A stretch of 64,000 bases of DNA, from contig OZ257136.1 in the NCBI GenBank assembly GCA_965278995.1, forward strand, positions 248,001 through 312,000. The letters are read 5' to 3'. A program made the position numbers and the translations under genes. This document shows positions 17,077 to 26,136 of this stretch, piece after piece. The notes beneath the pieces were generated by a model, which worked only from the letters and a program-made list of their open reading frames with translations, ran no database searches and had not been told where the DNA came from. How positions within the stretch are numbered: the first letter of the stretch is position 1; each line of letters opens with the position of its first letter. The stretch is from JADJYF01 sp965278995 (GTDB lineage: Bacteria > Pseudomonadota > Gammaproteobacteria > Ga0077536).

Positions 17077-17745
17077 ATGTCAAGTGAAAATCCGAAACAG
17101 CTCCTGTTCGAGCAGTTGGCAGCGATTGCCAAGGCCGTCGCGCACCCGCACCGGCTGGCACTGCTGGAGCAGCTCGCCCAAGGCGAGCGAGCCGTCGAAG
17201 TGCTGGCTGCCCGCGCCAGTCTGTCGTTCGCGAACGCGTCGCAACATCTTCAGCAGCTACGCCGGGCCGGACTTCTGGTTGCCCGACGCGATGGCAAATA
17301 CGTTGTCTATCGGTTGATCGACGACACCGTTCTGGAGTTGCTGGCAGCGCTGCGTGCTGTTGGTGAGCGCAATGTGGCCGAGGTCGGGCGGGTGTTACGC
17401 CGGTATTTCACCAGCCGGGACAGCCTCGAAGCAGTCTCGCGACAGGAATTGATGGCGCGGCTTGAGGCCGGTACGGTAACCGTGATCGACGTCCGGCCGA
17501 CCGATGAATTCATGCTTGGCCACGTCGTCGGCGCACGCAGTCTGCCGTTGTCCGAACTCGAGAACGCCCTGCCCGAGCTGACCTCGGATACCCTCATCGT
17601 CGCTTACTGCCGAGGGCCTTATTGCGTGCTGTCGTTCGAAGCGGTGGCGGTGTTGCGCGCACACGGCTACAACGCACGACGACTCGAAGATGGCTTGCCC
17701 GAGTGGCGCGCCGCTGGCCTGCCGCTGGCGCAAGGCCTGCATTGA
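17077..17745 (+). CDS. ArsR-family transcriptional regulator fused to a rhodanese domain
   Basis: The 222-residue protein has an ArsR winged helix-turn-helix at about residues 10-95 (AHPHRLALLEQLAQG, SFANASQHLQQLRRAGLLVARR, a GKYVVYRL wing) and a rhodanese domain at about 120-215 with the active loop YCRGPYC. The only cysteines are Cys178 and Cys183, both in that loop; the cysteine metal site of classical ArsR/SmtB sensors is absent. This suggests regulation through rhodanese persulfide chemistry rather than direct metal binding. ATG at 17077 follows the operator. Its TGA shares one base with the recJ ATG. Confidence 0.88.
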   Translation: MSSENPKQLLFEQLAAIAKAVAHPHRLALLEQLAQGERAVEVLAARASLSFANASQHLQQLRRAGLLVARRDGKYVVYRLIDDTVLELLAALRAVGERNVAEVGRVLRRYFTSRDSLEAVSRQELMARLEAGTVTVIDVRPTDEFMLGHVVGARSLPLSELENALPELTSDTLIVAYCRGPYCVLSFEAVAVLRAHGYNARRLEDGLPEWRAAGLPLAQGLH

Positions 17746-19484
17746 TGGAGGCCCTGAACGACAGTCCACGGATTGTCCGTCGTTCGGCCGTGGCGGAACT
17801 GGGTCTGCCGTCGACTCTGCATGCGGTGACCCGCCGCGTGCTGGCGGCGCGCGGCATCACCAGCGCGGCAATGCTCGATCATTCCTTGACGAGTCTTCTG
17901 CCGGCCAGCGAACTCGGCGATCTGACACTGGCTGCCGAGCTCATTGCCACGACCATGCGCAGCGGCAAGCGCATTCTGGTGGTGGGCGATTTCGATGCCG
18001 ATGGTGCGACCAGCACGGCGCTGGCATTGCGTGCACTGCGTGCCATGGGCGCGACCGATGTCGATTATCTGGTGCCGAATCGCTTCGAGTACGGTTATGG
18101 CCTCACACCAGAGATAGTCGAACTCGCCCGCCAGCGCGAGCCGGCGCTGATCATCACGGTCGACAACGGGATGTCGAGTGTCGCGGGTGTGGCTGTGGCA
18201 CGCGCCGCCGGAATTCGCGTGATCATTACCGACCATCATCTGCCCGGCGCGGCGCTACCCGCAGCCGACGCGATCGTCAACCCGAATCTTGCGTCGGCGG
18301 CATTCCCGAGCAAATGCCTGGCCGGTGTCGGTGTCATTTTTTATGTCATGCTGGCGCTGCGCACCAAGCTACGCGCAGACGGCTGGTTCACAGCCGTTGC
18401 CGAACCGAAACTCGCCGACCTGCTCGATCTTGTTGCGCTCGGTACAGTCGCCGATGTTGTGCCGCTCGATCACAACAATCGACGCATGGTGGCCCAAGGT
18501 CTCGCGCGAATTCGCGCCGGACAGTGTCAGCCAGGCATTACCGCGATCATTGCCGCTGCCGGCCGCGATCGCGCGCGTTTGACCGCCAGTGACCTCGGGT
18601 TTGCTGTCGGGCCTCGCCTCAACGCCGCTGGTCGCCTCGCCGACATGGCGCTCGGCATCGAATGTCTGTTGTCCGATGACCCTGCACGCTGTGCCGCAAT
18701 CGCCGACCAGCTCGACAGTCTCAATCGCGAGCGGCGTGAGATCGAACAGTCGATGCGGGACGAAGCGATGGAACAGGTCGCGCAAGCTGTGCGCAGCGCC
18801 GAGCAGCCCGTGCTACCTGCCGCGTTCGCTTTGTTCGACGAGCGTTGGCATCAAGGCGTCGTCGGAATCGTCGCGGCCAGAATCAAGGATCGCTATCACC
18901 GGCCCGCAATTGCGTTTGCACCAGCCGATGAATTTACGATCAAGGGATCGGCCCGCTCGATTCCAGGACTGCATATCCGCGATGCACTCGATGCCGTGGC
19001 GAGCATGCATCCGGATTTGCTGTCCCGCTTCGGCGGTCATGCGATGGCTGCCGGTCTGTCGTTGGCGCGCGCTGATTTCGAGCGGTTTCGCACGGTGTTT
19101 GCCGATATTGTCAAACAGCGTCTGGAACCCGATGCGCTGGAGCGGCGCATTGCCAGTGATGGCGAACTGACGACGGCCGACTTTTCACTGGCGCTCGCGC
19201 GCGAACTGGCGCAAGTCTCGCCGTGGGGCCAGGGTTTCCCTGAACCGCGTTTTGACGGCCGTTTCACCATCCTCTCACGACGCATTGTCGGTGGCAGTCA
19301 CGCTCGTCTGGAACTGATGCCGGAGAGCGGACGTGAGAGTTGCCAGGCGATCGCATTCGGCGCCGCTGGCGAGCGATGGTTTGTCGAAGACGACGTCATT
19401 CATGCGGTCTATAAACTCGATATCAATGACTACGGCGGCGTGCAGTCTTTGCAGCTGGTCATCGACTATGCGGAATCGGCGTGA
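17745..19484 (+). CDS. recJ: Single-stranded-DNA-specific exonuclease RecJ
   Basis: The 579-residue protein has the DHH-phosphoesterase motifs in order: VVGDFDADGATSTALAL (motif I), VDNGMSS, VIITDHHLPG (DHH), GTVADVVPL, and the C-terminal DHHA1 region FGGHAMAAGLSL. RecJ degrades single-stranded DNA 5' to 3' in recombination and mismatch repair. Length is that of E. coli RecJ. The ATG overlaps the stop of the ArsR-rhodanese gene, an unusual coupling for a repair gene. It is followed by prfB and lysS as in many gammaproteobacteria. Confidence 0.95.
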   Translation: MEALNDSPRIVRRSAVAELGLPSTLHAVTRRVLAARGITSAAMLDHSLTSLLPASELGDLTLAAELIATTMRSGKRILVVGDFDADGATSTALALRALRAMGATDVDYLVPNRFEYGYGLTPEIVELARQREPALIITVDNGMSSVAGVAVARAAGIRVIITDHHLPGAALPAADAIVNPNLASAAFPSKCLAGVGVIFYVMLALRTKLRADGWFTAVAEPKLADLLDLVALGTVADVVPLDHNNRRMVAQGLARIRAGQCQPGITAIIAAAGRDRARLTASDLGFAVGPRLNAAGRLADMALGIECLLSDDPARCAAIADQLDSLNRERREIEQSMRDEAMEQVAQAVRSAEQPVLPAAFALFDERWHQGVVGIVAARIKDRYHRPAIAFAPADEFTIKGSARSIPGLHIRDALDAVASMHPDLLSRFGGHAMAAGLSLARADFERFRTVFADIVKQRLEPDALERRIASDGELTTADFSLALARELAQVSPWGQGFPEPRFDGRFTILSRRIVGGSHARLELMPESGRESCQAIAFGAAGERWFVEDDVIHAVYKLDINDYGGVQSLQLVIDYAESA

Positions 19485-19573
19485 GGAGCAGGATCCCAAG
19501 CTTCACTCGTACCCTTATCGAGCGTCAGCCGCTACAATGCGCGGCCTGCCATAATCGATAGCTGCGAGCCGCC

Positions 19574-20669
19574 ATGGAACTCAATCCCGCCTATACCGCC
19601 ATCAAGGACATGCTGACGCGTATCGACGACTTACGGAGGTATCTTTGACTACGCGGTCAAGGAAGAACGACTGACCGAGGTCGAGCGCGAACTGCAGCTA
19701 CCCGACATCTGGAACGACGCCGAGCGAGCCCAGGCACTCGGCCGCGAGCGCTCCGCACTGGAACGCGTTGTGCACACGCTGCGCAGTCTCGACAAACGCA
19801 TCAACGAAGCACGCGATCTCCTCGATCTGGCGGATGAGGAAGACGATGCGGCAACTGCTGCCGAAGTGCAGAAAGACCTGGACGACTGCGAAGCGAAGCT
19901 TGCGGATCTCGAGTTCCGACGCATGTTCGCCGGCGAGATGGATCCGGCCAACGCATTCGTCGATATTCAGGCCGGCTCCGGTGGTACCGAAGCGCAGGAC
20001 TGGGCGGAAATGCTGCTTCGCATGTACCTGCGCTGGGGTGAACGCCGCGGCTATCAGACCGAGTTGATGGAGGCCTCCGCCGGTGAAGTCGCCGGCATCA
20101 AGAGCGCGACGGTGAAATTATCTGGTGAGTACGCTTTCGGCTGGCTGCGGACCGAAACCGGTGTACATCGCCTGGTGCGCAAATCACCGTTCGATTCCGG
20201 CAACCGCCGACACACTTCATTCGCTTCGGTCTTTGTCTCGCCGGAGATCGACGACACCATCGCAATCGAGATCAACCCGGCCGATCTCCGCATCGACACC
20301 TATCGCGCGAGCGGTGCCGGTGGCCAGCACGTCAACAAGACCGACTCGGCCGTACGCATCACGCATTTGCCGACGAATACGGTCGTGCAATGTCAGAATG
20401 AGCGTTCGCAGCACAAAAACAAGGACCAGGCGTTCAAGCTGTTGCGTGCGCGTCTGTATGAGCTCGAGATGCAGAAACGTCGGGAACAGCAGCAGGCGGT
20501 GGAAGACAGCAAGTCGGATATCGGTTGGGGCCATCAGATCCGCTCCTATGTGCTCGACCAGTCGCGCATCAAGGATTTGCGCACGGATATCGAGACCGGC
20601 AATACGCAGGCGGTTCTCGACGGCGGCATCGACATGTTCATCGAAGCAAGTCTCAAGCAGGGTTTATAA
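19574..20669 (+). CDS. prfB: Peptide chain release factor RF2 (joined by programmed +1 frameshift)
   Basis: The reading frame from ATG 19574 reaches an in-frame TGA at 19646-19648 after 24 codons; skipping one base continues through 20669, giving a 364-residue protein. RF2 motifs are present: SPFD (stop-codon recognition) and GAGGQHVNKTDSAVRI with the catalytic GGQ loop. RF2 terminates translation at UGA and UAA and regulates its own synthesis through the frameshift. The order recJ-prfB-lysS is conserved. The broken frame is normal for this gene and not a pseudogene. Confidence 0.96.
19634..19648 (+). promoter_or_regulatory. RF2 programmed +1 frameshift site
   Basis: The sequence CGGAGGTATCTTTGA carries the classical elements: an internal Shine-Dalgarno (GGAGG), the slippery CTT codon at 19643-19645, and the TGA at 19646-19648 followed by C, a weak stop context. 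When RF2 is scarce the ribosome shifts from CTT T to TTT and reads GAC next. The SD-to-CTT spacing is close to that of E. coli. Confidence 0.93.
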
Positions 20670-20683
20670 GGCAGGCGCAGAGC

Positions 20684-22195
20684 ATGACGGAATCTGACGA
20701 CAGCAGCACGCACGCGCAGCTCATCGCTCAGCGGCGCGCCAAACTTGCCGAACTCCGCGCCAGCGGGCTGGCCTACCGCAATGATTTCCGCCGTGATGCG
20801 CTGGCTGGCGAGCTGCACAAGCGGTTTGCCGACGCGACTGCCGAAGAACTGGAGCAAGCCGGCATTCGCGTCGCTGTCGCCGGACGCATGATGACTCAGC
20901 GTGTACAGGGCAAGACCTCGTTTGCGCATATCAAGGATATGAGCGGACAGCTGCAGCTGTTCGTCAAGCGCGACCGGCTGCCGGACGAAGCCTACGATGA
21001 ATTCAAGAAATGGGATCTTGGCGATATCGTCGGCGCGGAAGGTGTCGTGTTCCGCACGCAGAAAGGCGAACTTTCCGTACTGGTCGACAACCTTCGACTG
21101 ATCACCAAGGCGCTGCGACCACTGCCTGACAAATGGCACGGCTTGACCGATCTGGAAGCGCGCTATCGACAGCGCTACCTCGATTTGATTATGAACGACG
21201 ACACCCGGCACCTGTTCCGCACGCGCACGGCGATAGTCGATTTCATCCGTCAGTTTCTCGCTGATCGCGATTTTCTCGAAGTCGAGACGCCGATGATGCA
21301 GGTGATCCCCGGTGGTGCTACGGCACGCCCGTTCATCACACACCACAACAGTCTCGATATGGATCTGTTTCTGCGCATCGCGCCGGAGCTTTATTTGAAG
21401 CGGCTGGTGGTCGGCGGCTTCGAGCGGGTCTTCGAAATCAACCGGAATTTCCGTAATGAGGGTTTGTCGACGCGACACAATCCGGAATTTACGATGCTCG
21501 AATTCTATGAGGCTTATGCTGACTACGAGGACTTGATCACGCTGACGGAAACTCTACTGCGCGAACTCACCCAGAGCGTGCTCGGTACGACGATGGTCAC
21601 CTATCAGGGGCGGCAGTACGATTTCGGGCAGCCGTTCGCGCGCATGACGGTCAAAGGTTCGATTTTGGCCTTCAACGCCGGCATCGCTGAGAGTGATCTC
21701 GACGATCTCGCGTTGGCTCGGGCACTGGCAGAAAGCCTCGGCATCCACACGGACCCTGGCCATGGACTCGGCAAGATTCAGATAGAAATCTTCGAAAAAA
21801 CGGTCGAGCCCCGACTGGAAGGGCCGATATTCATCACCCAGTATCCGGCGGAAGTCTCCCCGCTTGCCAGAAGAAACGATGCAGACCCGTTCGTGACTGA
21901 TCGCTTCGAGTTTTTTGTAGCCGGGCGAGAGATTGCCAATGGCTTCTCCGAACTGAACGATCCCGACGATCAGGCTGAGCGTTTTCGAGCGCAGGCCAAG
22001 GCCAAAGACGGCGGCGACAAGGAAGCGATGCATTTCGACGAGGACTATATCCTCGCGCTCGAGCATGGCATGCCACCTGCCGCTGGCGAAGGTATCGGCA
22101 TCGATCGACTGGTGATGCTGCTGACGGATGCTGCTTCGATCCGGGATGTCCTGTTATTTCCCCATCTTCGGCCGCGTCCGACCAACCCGGTGTGA
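20684..22195 (+). CDS. lysS: Lysyl-tRNA synthetase, class II
   Basis: The 503-residue protein has an N-terminal OB-fold anticodon domain (VAVAGRMMTQRVQGKTSFAH), the class II motif 1/2 regions (FLEVETPMMQVIPGGATARP, RNFRNEGLSTRHNPEFTMLE) and motif 3 (GEGIGIDRLVMLLT). It charges tRNA-Lys. ATG at 20684 lies 14 bases after prfB. A GC-rich hairpin follows the gene at 22219-22234 (GCGGGC, loop TGGT, GCCCGC) but lacks a T-tract, so I do not call it a firm terminator. Confidence 0.96.
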   Translation: MTESDDSSTHAQLIAQRRAKLAELRASGLAYRNDFRRDALAGELHKRFADATAEELEQAGIRVAVAGRMMTQRVQGKTSFAHIKDMSGQLQLFVKRDRLPDEAYDEFKKWDLGDIVGAEGVVFRTQKGELSVLVDNLRLITKALRPLPDKWHGLTDLEARYRQRYLDLIMNDDTRHLFRTRTAIVDFIRQFLADRDFLEVETPMMQVIPGGATARPFITHHNSLDMDLFLRIAPELYLKRLVVGGFERVFEINRNFRNEGLSTRHNPEFTMLEFYEAYADYEDLITLTETLLRELTQSVLGTTMVTYQGRQYDFGQPFARMTVKGSILAFNAGIAESDLDDLALARALAESLGIHTDPGHGLGKIQIEIFEKTVEPRLEGPIFITQYPAEVSPLARRNDADPFVTDRFEFFVAGREIANGFSELNDPDDQAERFRAQAKAKDGGDKEAMHFDEDYILALEHGMPPAAGEGIGIDRLVMLLTDAASIRDVLLFPHLRPRPTNPV

Positions 22196-22345
22196 CGCCA
22201 CGCGCGGCCGCTGGCCGGGCGGGCTGGTGCCCGCGTACCATGGTGCCGCTACAGTGGGGCAGGCGGAAACGGCGGAATGTCCCATTCGCAAGGCCTGCCG
22301 CCGCAATGATCGGCGATCCACTGAATCATTCCAGGGGAGACGGCT

Positions 22346-23866
22346 ATGGATAGTTCGACAGTGATGCTGGTGGTCAACGCGTTTGCTGTGCTGTTTGTCG
22401 CGGTGTTCGGGCTCGGGTTGCTGACAGTAATTGTGCTGTACGTCATCGACGTCAATCAGACGACGCACGCGGTCAGGCGCAACTATCCGGTTATCGGTCG
22501 TCTGCGGTATGCGATGGAGGATCTCGGCGAGTTCTTCCGCCAGTATTTTTTTGCCATGGACCGCGAGGAGATGCCGTTCAACCGGGCTGAGCGCTCATGG
22601 GTCTATCGCGCGGCCAAAGGTGTCGATAGCACGGTAGCTTTCGGTTCGACCAAGGATTTGCGCCTGGTCGGCACGACGATCTTCGTCAATACGGCCTACC
22701 CGACCCTGGATGAAGATGCGGCTCAGCCGTGCAGCGTGACCATCGGCGCGGATTGTCCGCAGCCGTATCGCACGAATTCCATCTTCAATATTTCCGGTAT
22801 GAGCTATGGCGCGGTATCTCGCCCAGCCATCCTCGCCTTGTCGAATGGGGCGCGAATGGCCGGCGTGTGGATGAATACCGGCGAAGGTGGCCTGTCGCCG
22901 TTTCATCTCGAAGGCGGCGCGGACATCGTGTTCCAGATTGGTACGGCGAAATATGGCGTACGCGACGAGCACGGCCATCTGTCTGACGAACGGTTGCGTG
23001 AAGTGGCCGGTCACGAACAAGTTCGCATGATTGAGCTCAAATTGTCACAAGGTGCGAAGCCCGGCAAAGGTGGCATTCTGCCGGCCGGCAAAGTCACGGC
23101 AGAGATAGCGGCGATCCGTGGTATTCCAATCGGCCAGGCCTCGATCAGCCCCAATCGCCATCCGGAACTCAACAACGAACGCGACATTCTCGACATGATC
23201 GGTCGCATCCGTCGTGTGACCGGCAAACCGACCGGCTTCAAGGCGGTTATGGGTTCGTTCACCTGGCTCGAGAAACTGTTTCTCGAAGTCCATGCCCGCG
23301 GCCTGGACAGCGCGCCGGATTTCATCACCATCGACAGCGGCGACGGCGGTACCGGTGCGGCGCCGATGAGCCTGATCGATAACGTCGGTTTGCCGTTACG
23401 TGAAAGCCTGCCGCTGGTGGTCGACAAGCTCAAGGAATATGGCCTGCGCGATCGCACCAAGATCATCGCGAGCGGCAAACTGATTACGCCGGCGGAAGTT
23501 GCCTGGGCAATCTGTGCCGGTGCCGATTTCGTCGTCTCGGCACGCGGCTTCATGTTTGCTCTGGGCTGTATCCAGGCCCTCCAGTGCAACAAGAACACCT
23601 GCCCCACCGGCATCACCACGCATGACAAGCACCTGCAACGCGGTCTCGATCCGCTGGACAAAGCCGAACGTGTCCGCCGTTATGCCGAGAACATGCATCA
23701 TGAACTCGGCGTCATCGCTCACTCGTGTGGCGTGACCGAGCCGCGCCGGTTGAAGCGCTATCACTGCCGTATCGTGCAGGCCAATGGCCGCTCCGTGCCG
23801 CTGAACGAACTCTATCCGGATGTCCGCGCGCTGCAGGTCCCGGGCCTTGATGAAATGCGCGCCTGA
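22346..23866 (+). CDS. FMN-binding glutamate synthase family protein
   Basis: The 506-residue protein has an N-terminal membrane helix (about residues 5-32), then the central FMN-binding domain of glutamate synthase: SGMSYGAVSRPAI, GEGGLSPFH, LKLSQGAKPGKGG, DSGDGGTGAAP and a cysteine cluster CNKNTCPTGITTHD. The glutaminase domain and the adenylate-type reductase partner are missing, as in the stand-alone GltB2-like group. A GGGGAG ribosome-binding site precedes the ATG. The enzymatic role of this membrane-anchored subgroup is not settled. Confidence 0.88.
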   Translation: MDSSTVMLVVNAFAVLFVAVFGLGLLTVIVLYVIDVNQTTHAVRRNYPVIGRLRYAMEDLGEFFRQYFFAMDREEMPFNRAERSWVYRAAKGVDSTVAFGSTKDLRLVGTTIFVNTAYPTLDEDAAQPCSVTIGADCPQPYRTNSIFNISGMSYGAVSRPAILALSNGARMAGVWMNTGEGGLSPFHLEGGADIVFQIGTAKYGVRDEHGHLSDERLREVAGHEQVRMIELKLSQGAKPGKGGILPAGKVTAEIAAIRGIPIGQASISPNRHPELNNERDILDMIGRIRRVTGKPTGFKAVMGSFTWLEKLFLEVHARGLDSAPDFITIDSGDGGTGAAPMSLIDNVGLPLRESLPLVVDKLKEYGLRDRTKIIASGKLITPAEVAWAICAGADFVVSARGFMFALGCIQALQCNKNTCPTGITTHDKHLQRGLDPLDKAERVRRYAENMHHELGVIAHSCGVTEPRRLKRYHCRIVQANGRSVPLNELYPDVRALQVPGLDEMRA

Positions 23867-23887
23867 GCGGATAGCAGCAGCATCTAA

Positions 23888-25942
23888 TTAATGATGGCCG
23901 CCAGCGGCCGTCACCAGACGTGGCCCGCCGTTGCGTTCGTCTTTGATCAAATCCACGCCCATGGCGGCGAGCGCGGCGCGGAGCGTCGTGCTGTCGACCT
24001 GCCCGGCAACGGTGCGCATGCCAAGGCTACGCGCGATACGGCTCAACCCAAGGACCGCTTCATAATCGACTGAACTGCGCTCGATATTGCGCACCAGTGT
24101 GCCGCGAATGCCAAGAAAATCGGCGCCGAGCGATTTGACGACTTCTATCCCGCGACTGCCGAAGCCGGCGTCCTCGACCATGATTGCGCAGCCAAGTTGT
24201 TTCAGGCTGGCGGCAAAGTAGTGCACGCTGGCGCTGTCTTCCCAATCCTGCAGAACGAAGCCGAGGCGGCTCGCCAGGCTGGCATGCCGACGCAGCGACT
24301 CGAGCAGATCCTGTTGCACCCGTTCGTCCATCATTGTCTGCCGGGTGAGCGGAATGAACACGAGTTCCATGTTCAGCAATGCCGAGTCGTTGCTTCGCAG
24401 CAAATCGAGCGCCGCTTCCACGACCCATCGATCAAGTTCGGCGGCGAGCTGAAACCGCCGCGCCACGTCGGCAAGTTCGGCGCTATGCAGGTAGTGGCCG
24501 TCATTCCGACGGATACCAGCGCTCAATTCACACCGCCGCGCTGGTCCCGGGTCCTGGGTCTCAGTCAGCGGTTGGGCGAAAAGCTGCAATCGGTTGTCAT
24601 GCAGCGCCCCTTGCACTTCCTTGACCAGCGCAAAATCCCGCGCTGTTTCCAGCGATCCGCTGTCGCCGGCGTTGAAGAGCTGGACGCGATTGCGGCCGAC
24701 TGACTTGGCGCTGTAACAGGCCGTGTCGGCGGCGTGCATGATGTCGTTCGAGCAGGTGGCATGACGGTCGAATTCGACGATGCCGATACTGATCGAGACC
24801 GGGAGATCGATGGCGTTCCAGCGGAAGGTGTGTTGTTCAACCGCAGCGCGCAGATTTTCGGCGATCAGCCGTGCTTTCGTCGTCCCGCAGCTGTACAGAA
24901 GCGCGGCGAACTCATCGCCGCCAACCCGTGCCAGAGTGTCGGCACCGCGAATGCGTGTGCGCAACAGTTCGGCCAGCGTTTTCAGGGCGACATCGCCCGC
25001 GGCATGGCCATAGCTGTCGTTGATGAACTTGAAGTGGTCAACGTCGATAAATAACAGGGAATGAGCAGGCGCGTCCTTTGCACCTGAGTGCTGCAACAGC
25101 TTCTCCAGTCGACATTCGAACTCGATGCGATTGATGACGCCGGTGAGGGCGTCGTGGCTCGCACGCCAGATGATCGATCGCGCCTGGGCCAGATTCATGC
25201 CGAGCGCTTCGAGTATGCGCTGATCCTTCTCGTCGGCCTGGGTGGTGCCTGGCTTACCGTGAAGGTTGCGACTGACCGCGCCGCCCAGTGCCCGACGGAG
25301 CTCGAGAAGCGGTCGAAAGTAGGCGGTCGCGTTGATGATCAAGATGCCGGCGGCGAGACCTACCCAAGGAATGGTGCCGCGGTAGCGCGCATCGAAAGCC
25401 AGCGCCAGCAGCGACAGGACCGTCAATGGCGTAATGAACCAGACGTAGGTTTCACCCTGTTCATTGCAGGCCGGGATGGCGCAGAGCGCGATGGCAAAGA
25501 CGGCGGCGAACAGGGCGCCGGAAGTCGTCGGCGCTGCATAAGGGAGGAACAATAAAACGGCCGCGCCCCAGGTAAACCCGAGCAGAACAGGGAAACCACG
25601 GCTGGCGGCTGCTGGATAACGGCTCTTGGAATAGCCGCGAACGGCGCTTGGCGCCGCATTTCGGGTAAGTTGGAAGAGCACGTTCAGCAGGGCAAGTCCG
25701 GCCCATCCGAGGGTCAGTCCCGGCTGCAGTACGGGCCAGAATGCCGCGCCGATCGCACCCACCGCCAACAGATTGGCACAGAACCAGGCACGGCCGCTGG
25801 CCTGGATCTGCGGCCGGCGGGCAGTCGCGTCGAGGCCGGCAGAACGAACGCTGCTTCGTTCGTTGTCACGTTCTGCCACGTGGCTGTCGTTCATCGCGTC
25901 GTCTGTCCACATTTGCCGGGACGCGAGCACGGGTGCACTCAC
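23888..25942 (-). CDS. Membrane GGDEF protein with degenerate EAL domain
   Basis: The 684-residue protein has about five membrane helices (residues 50-210), a GGDEF domain with intact GGDEF at 341-345, and an RxxD inhibitory site (RGAD 332-335) exactly five residues before it. It should make cyclic-di-GMP with product inhibition. The following EAL domain is degraded: EAL is CEL (471-473), the DDFG motif is EDAGFG (590-595), and the KID motif is GIR (611-613). The phosphodiesterase is therefore probably inactive and may serve as a sensor. The longest form starts with GTG at 25942; ATG codons at 25912 and 25894 are alternatives. Confidence 0.88.
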   Translation of the reverse strand: MSAPVLASRQMWTDDAMNDSHVAERDNERSSVRSAGLDATARRPQIQASGRAWFCANLLAVGAIGAAFWPVLQPGLTLGWAGLALLNVLFQLTRNAAPSAVRGYSKSRYPAAASRGFPVLLGFTWGAAVLLFLPYAAPTTSGALFAAVFAIALCAIPACNEQGETYVWFITPLTVLSLLALAFDARYRGTIPWVGLAAGILIINATAYFRPLLELRRALGGAVSRNLHGKPGTTQADEKDQRILEALGMNLAQARSIIWRASHDALTGVINRIEFECRLEKLLQHSGAKDAPAHSLLFIDVDHFKFINDSYGHAAGDVALKTLAELLRTRIRGADTLARVGGDEFAALLYSCGTTKARLIAENLRAAVEQHTFRWNAIDLPVSISIGIVEFDRHATCSNDIMHAADTACYSAKSVGRNRVQLFNAGDSGSLETARDFALVKEVQGALHDNRLQLFAQPLTETQDPGPARRCELSAGIRRNDGHYLHSAELADVARRFQLAAELDRWVVEAALDLLRSNDSALLNMELVFIPLTRQTMMDERVQQDLLESLRRHASLASRLGFVLQDWEDSASVHYFAASLKQLGCAIMVEDAGFGSRGIEVVKSLGADFLGIRGTLVRNIERSSVDYEAVLGLSRIARSLGMRTVAGQVDSTTLRAALAAMGVDLIKDERNGGPRLVTAAGGHH

Positions 25943-26024
25943 GGATGTCCGGTTATACGGTTGACCCTCAACCCCGGCGCATCACTTTGTAAACTATTGT
26001 GTCGGCGAGGCGGGCAGGGTGATT

Positions 26025-26058
26025 CGCGTCACATCTGGCGTGCATGAAATGTGACGCG
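26025..26058. promoter_or_regulatory. Inverted repeat upstream of the GGDEF gene
   Basis: CGCGTCACAT (26025-26034) and ATGTGACGCG (26049-26058) form a perfect 10-bp inverted repeat separated by 14 bases. It lies 83-116 bases upstream of the longest GGDEF start and downstream of argG, so it is best placed to act on the GGDEF promoter. The half-site TGTGACG resembles various dimeric regulator sites, but I cannot name the protein. Confidence 0.45.
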
Positions 26059-26102
26059 GTTCACGAAAACGGCCCGGGGGTGGCGCGCGCCAGGGCGCAC
26101 TG

Positions 26103-26118
26103 ACCCTGCGCGCAGGGT
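26103..26118 (-). terminator. Palindrome just downstream of argG, possible transcription terminator
   Basis: ACCCTGCGCGCAGGGT is a perfect 16-bp palindrome 19 bases after the argG stop. A second palindrome, TGGCGCGCGCCA, lies at 26081-26092. They could fold into strong hairpins at the 3' end of the argG transcript. There is no T-tract, so an intrinsic terminator is uncertain. Confidence 0.4.
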
Positions 26119-26136
26119 GGCTGGACAGCCGCGAAC

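Noticed and set aside
19574..19648. prfB as a broken pseudogene because of the early TGA
   Set aside because: The TGA has the known RF2 frameshift context, and the rest of the gene is intact.
22219..22234. Intrinsic terminator after lysS
   Set aside because: A 6-bp GC stem exists, but there is no T-tract, so the evidence is too weak for a terminator feature.
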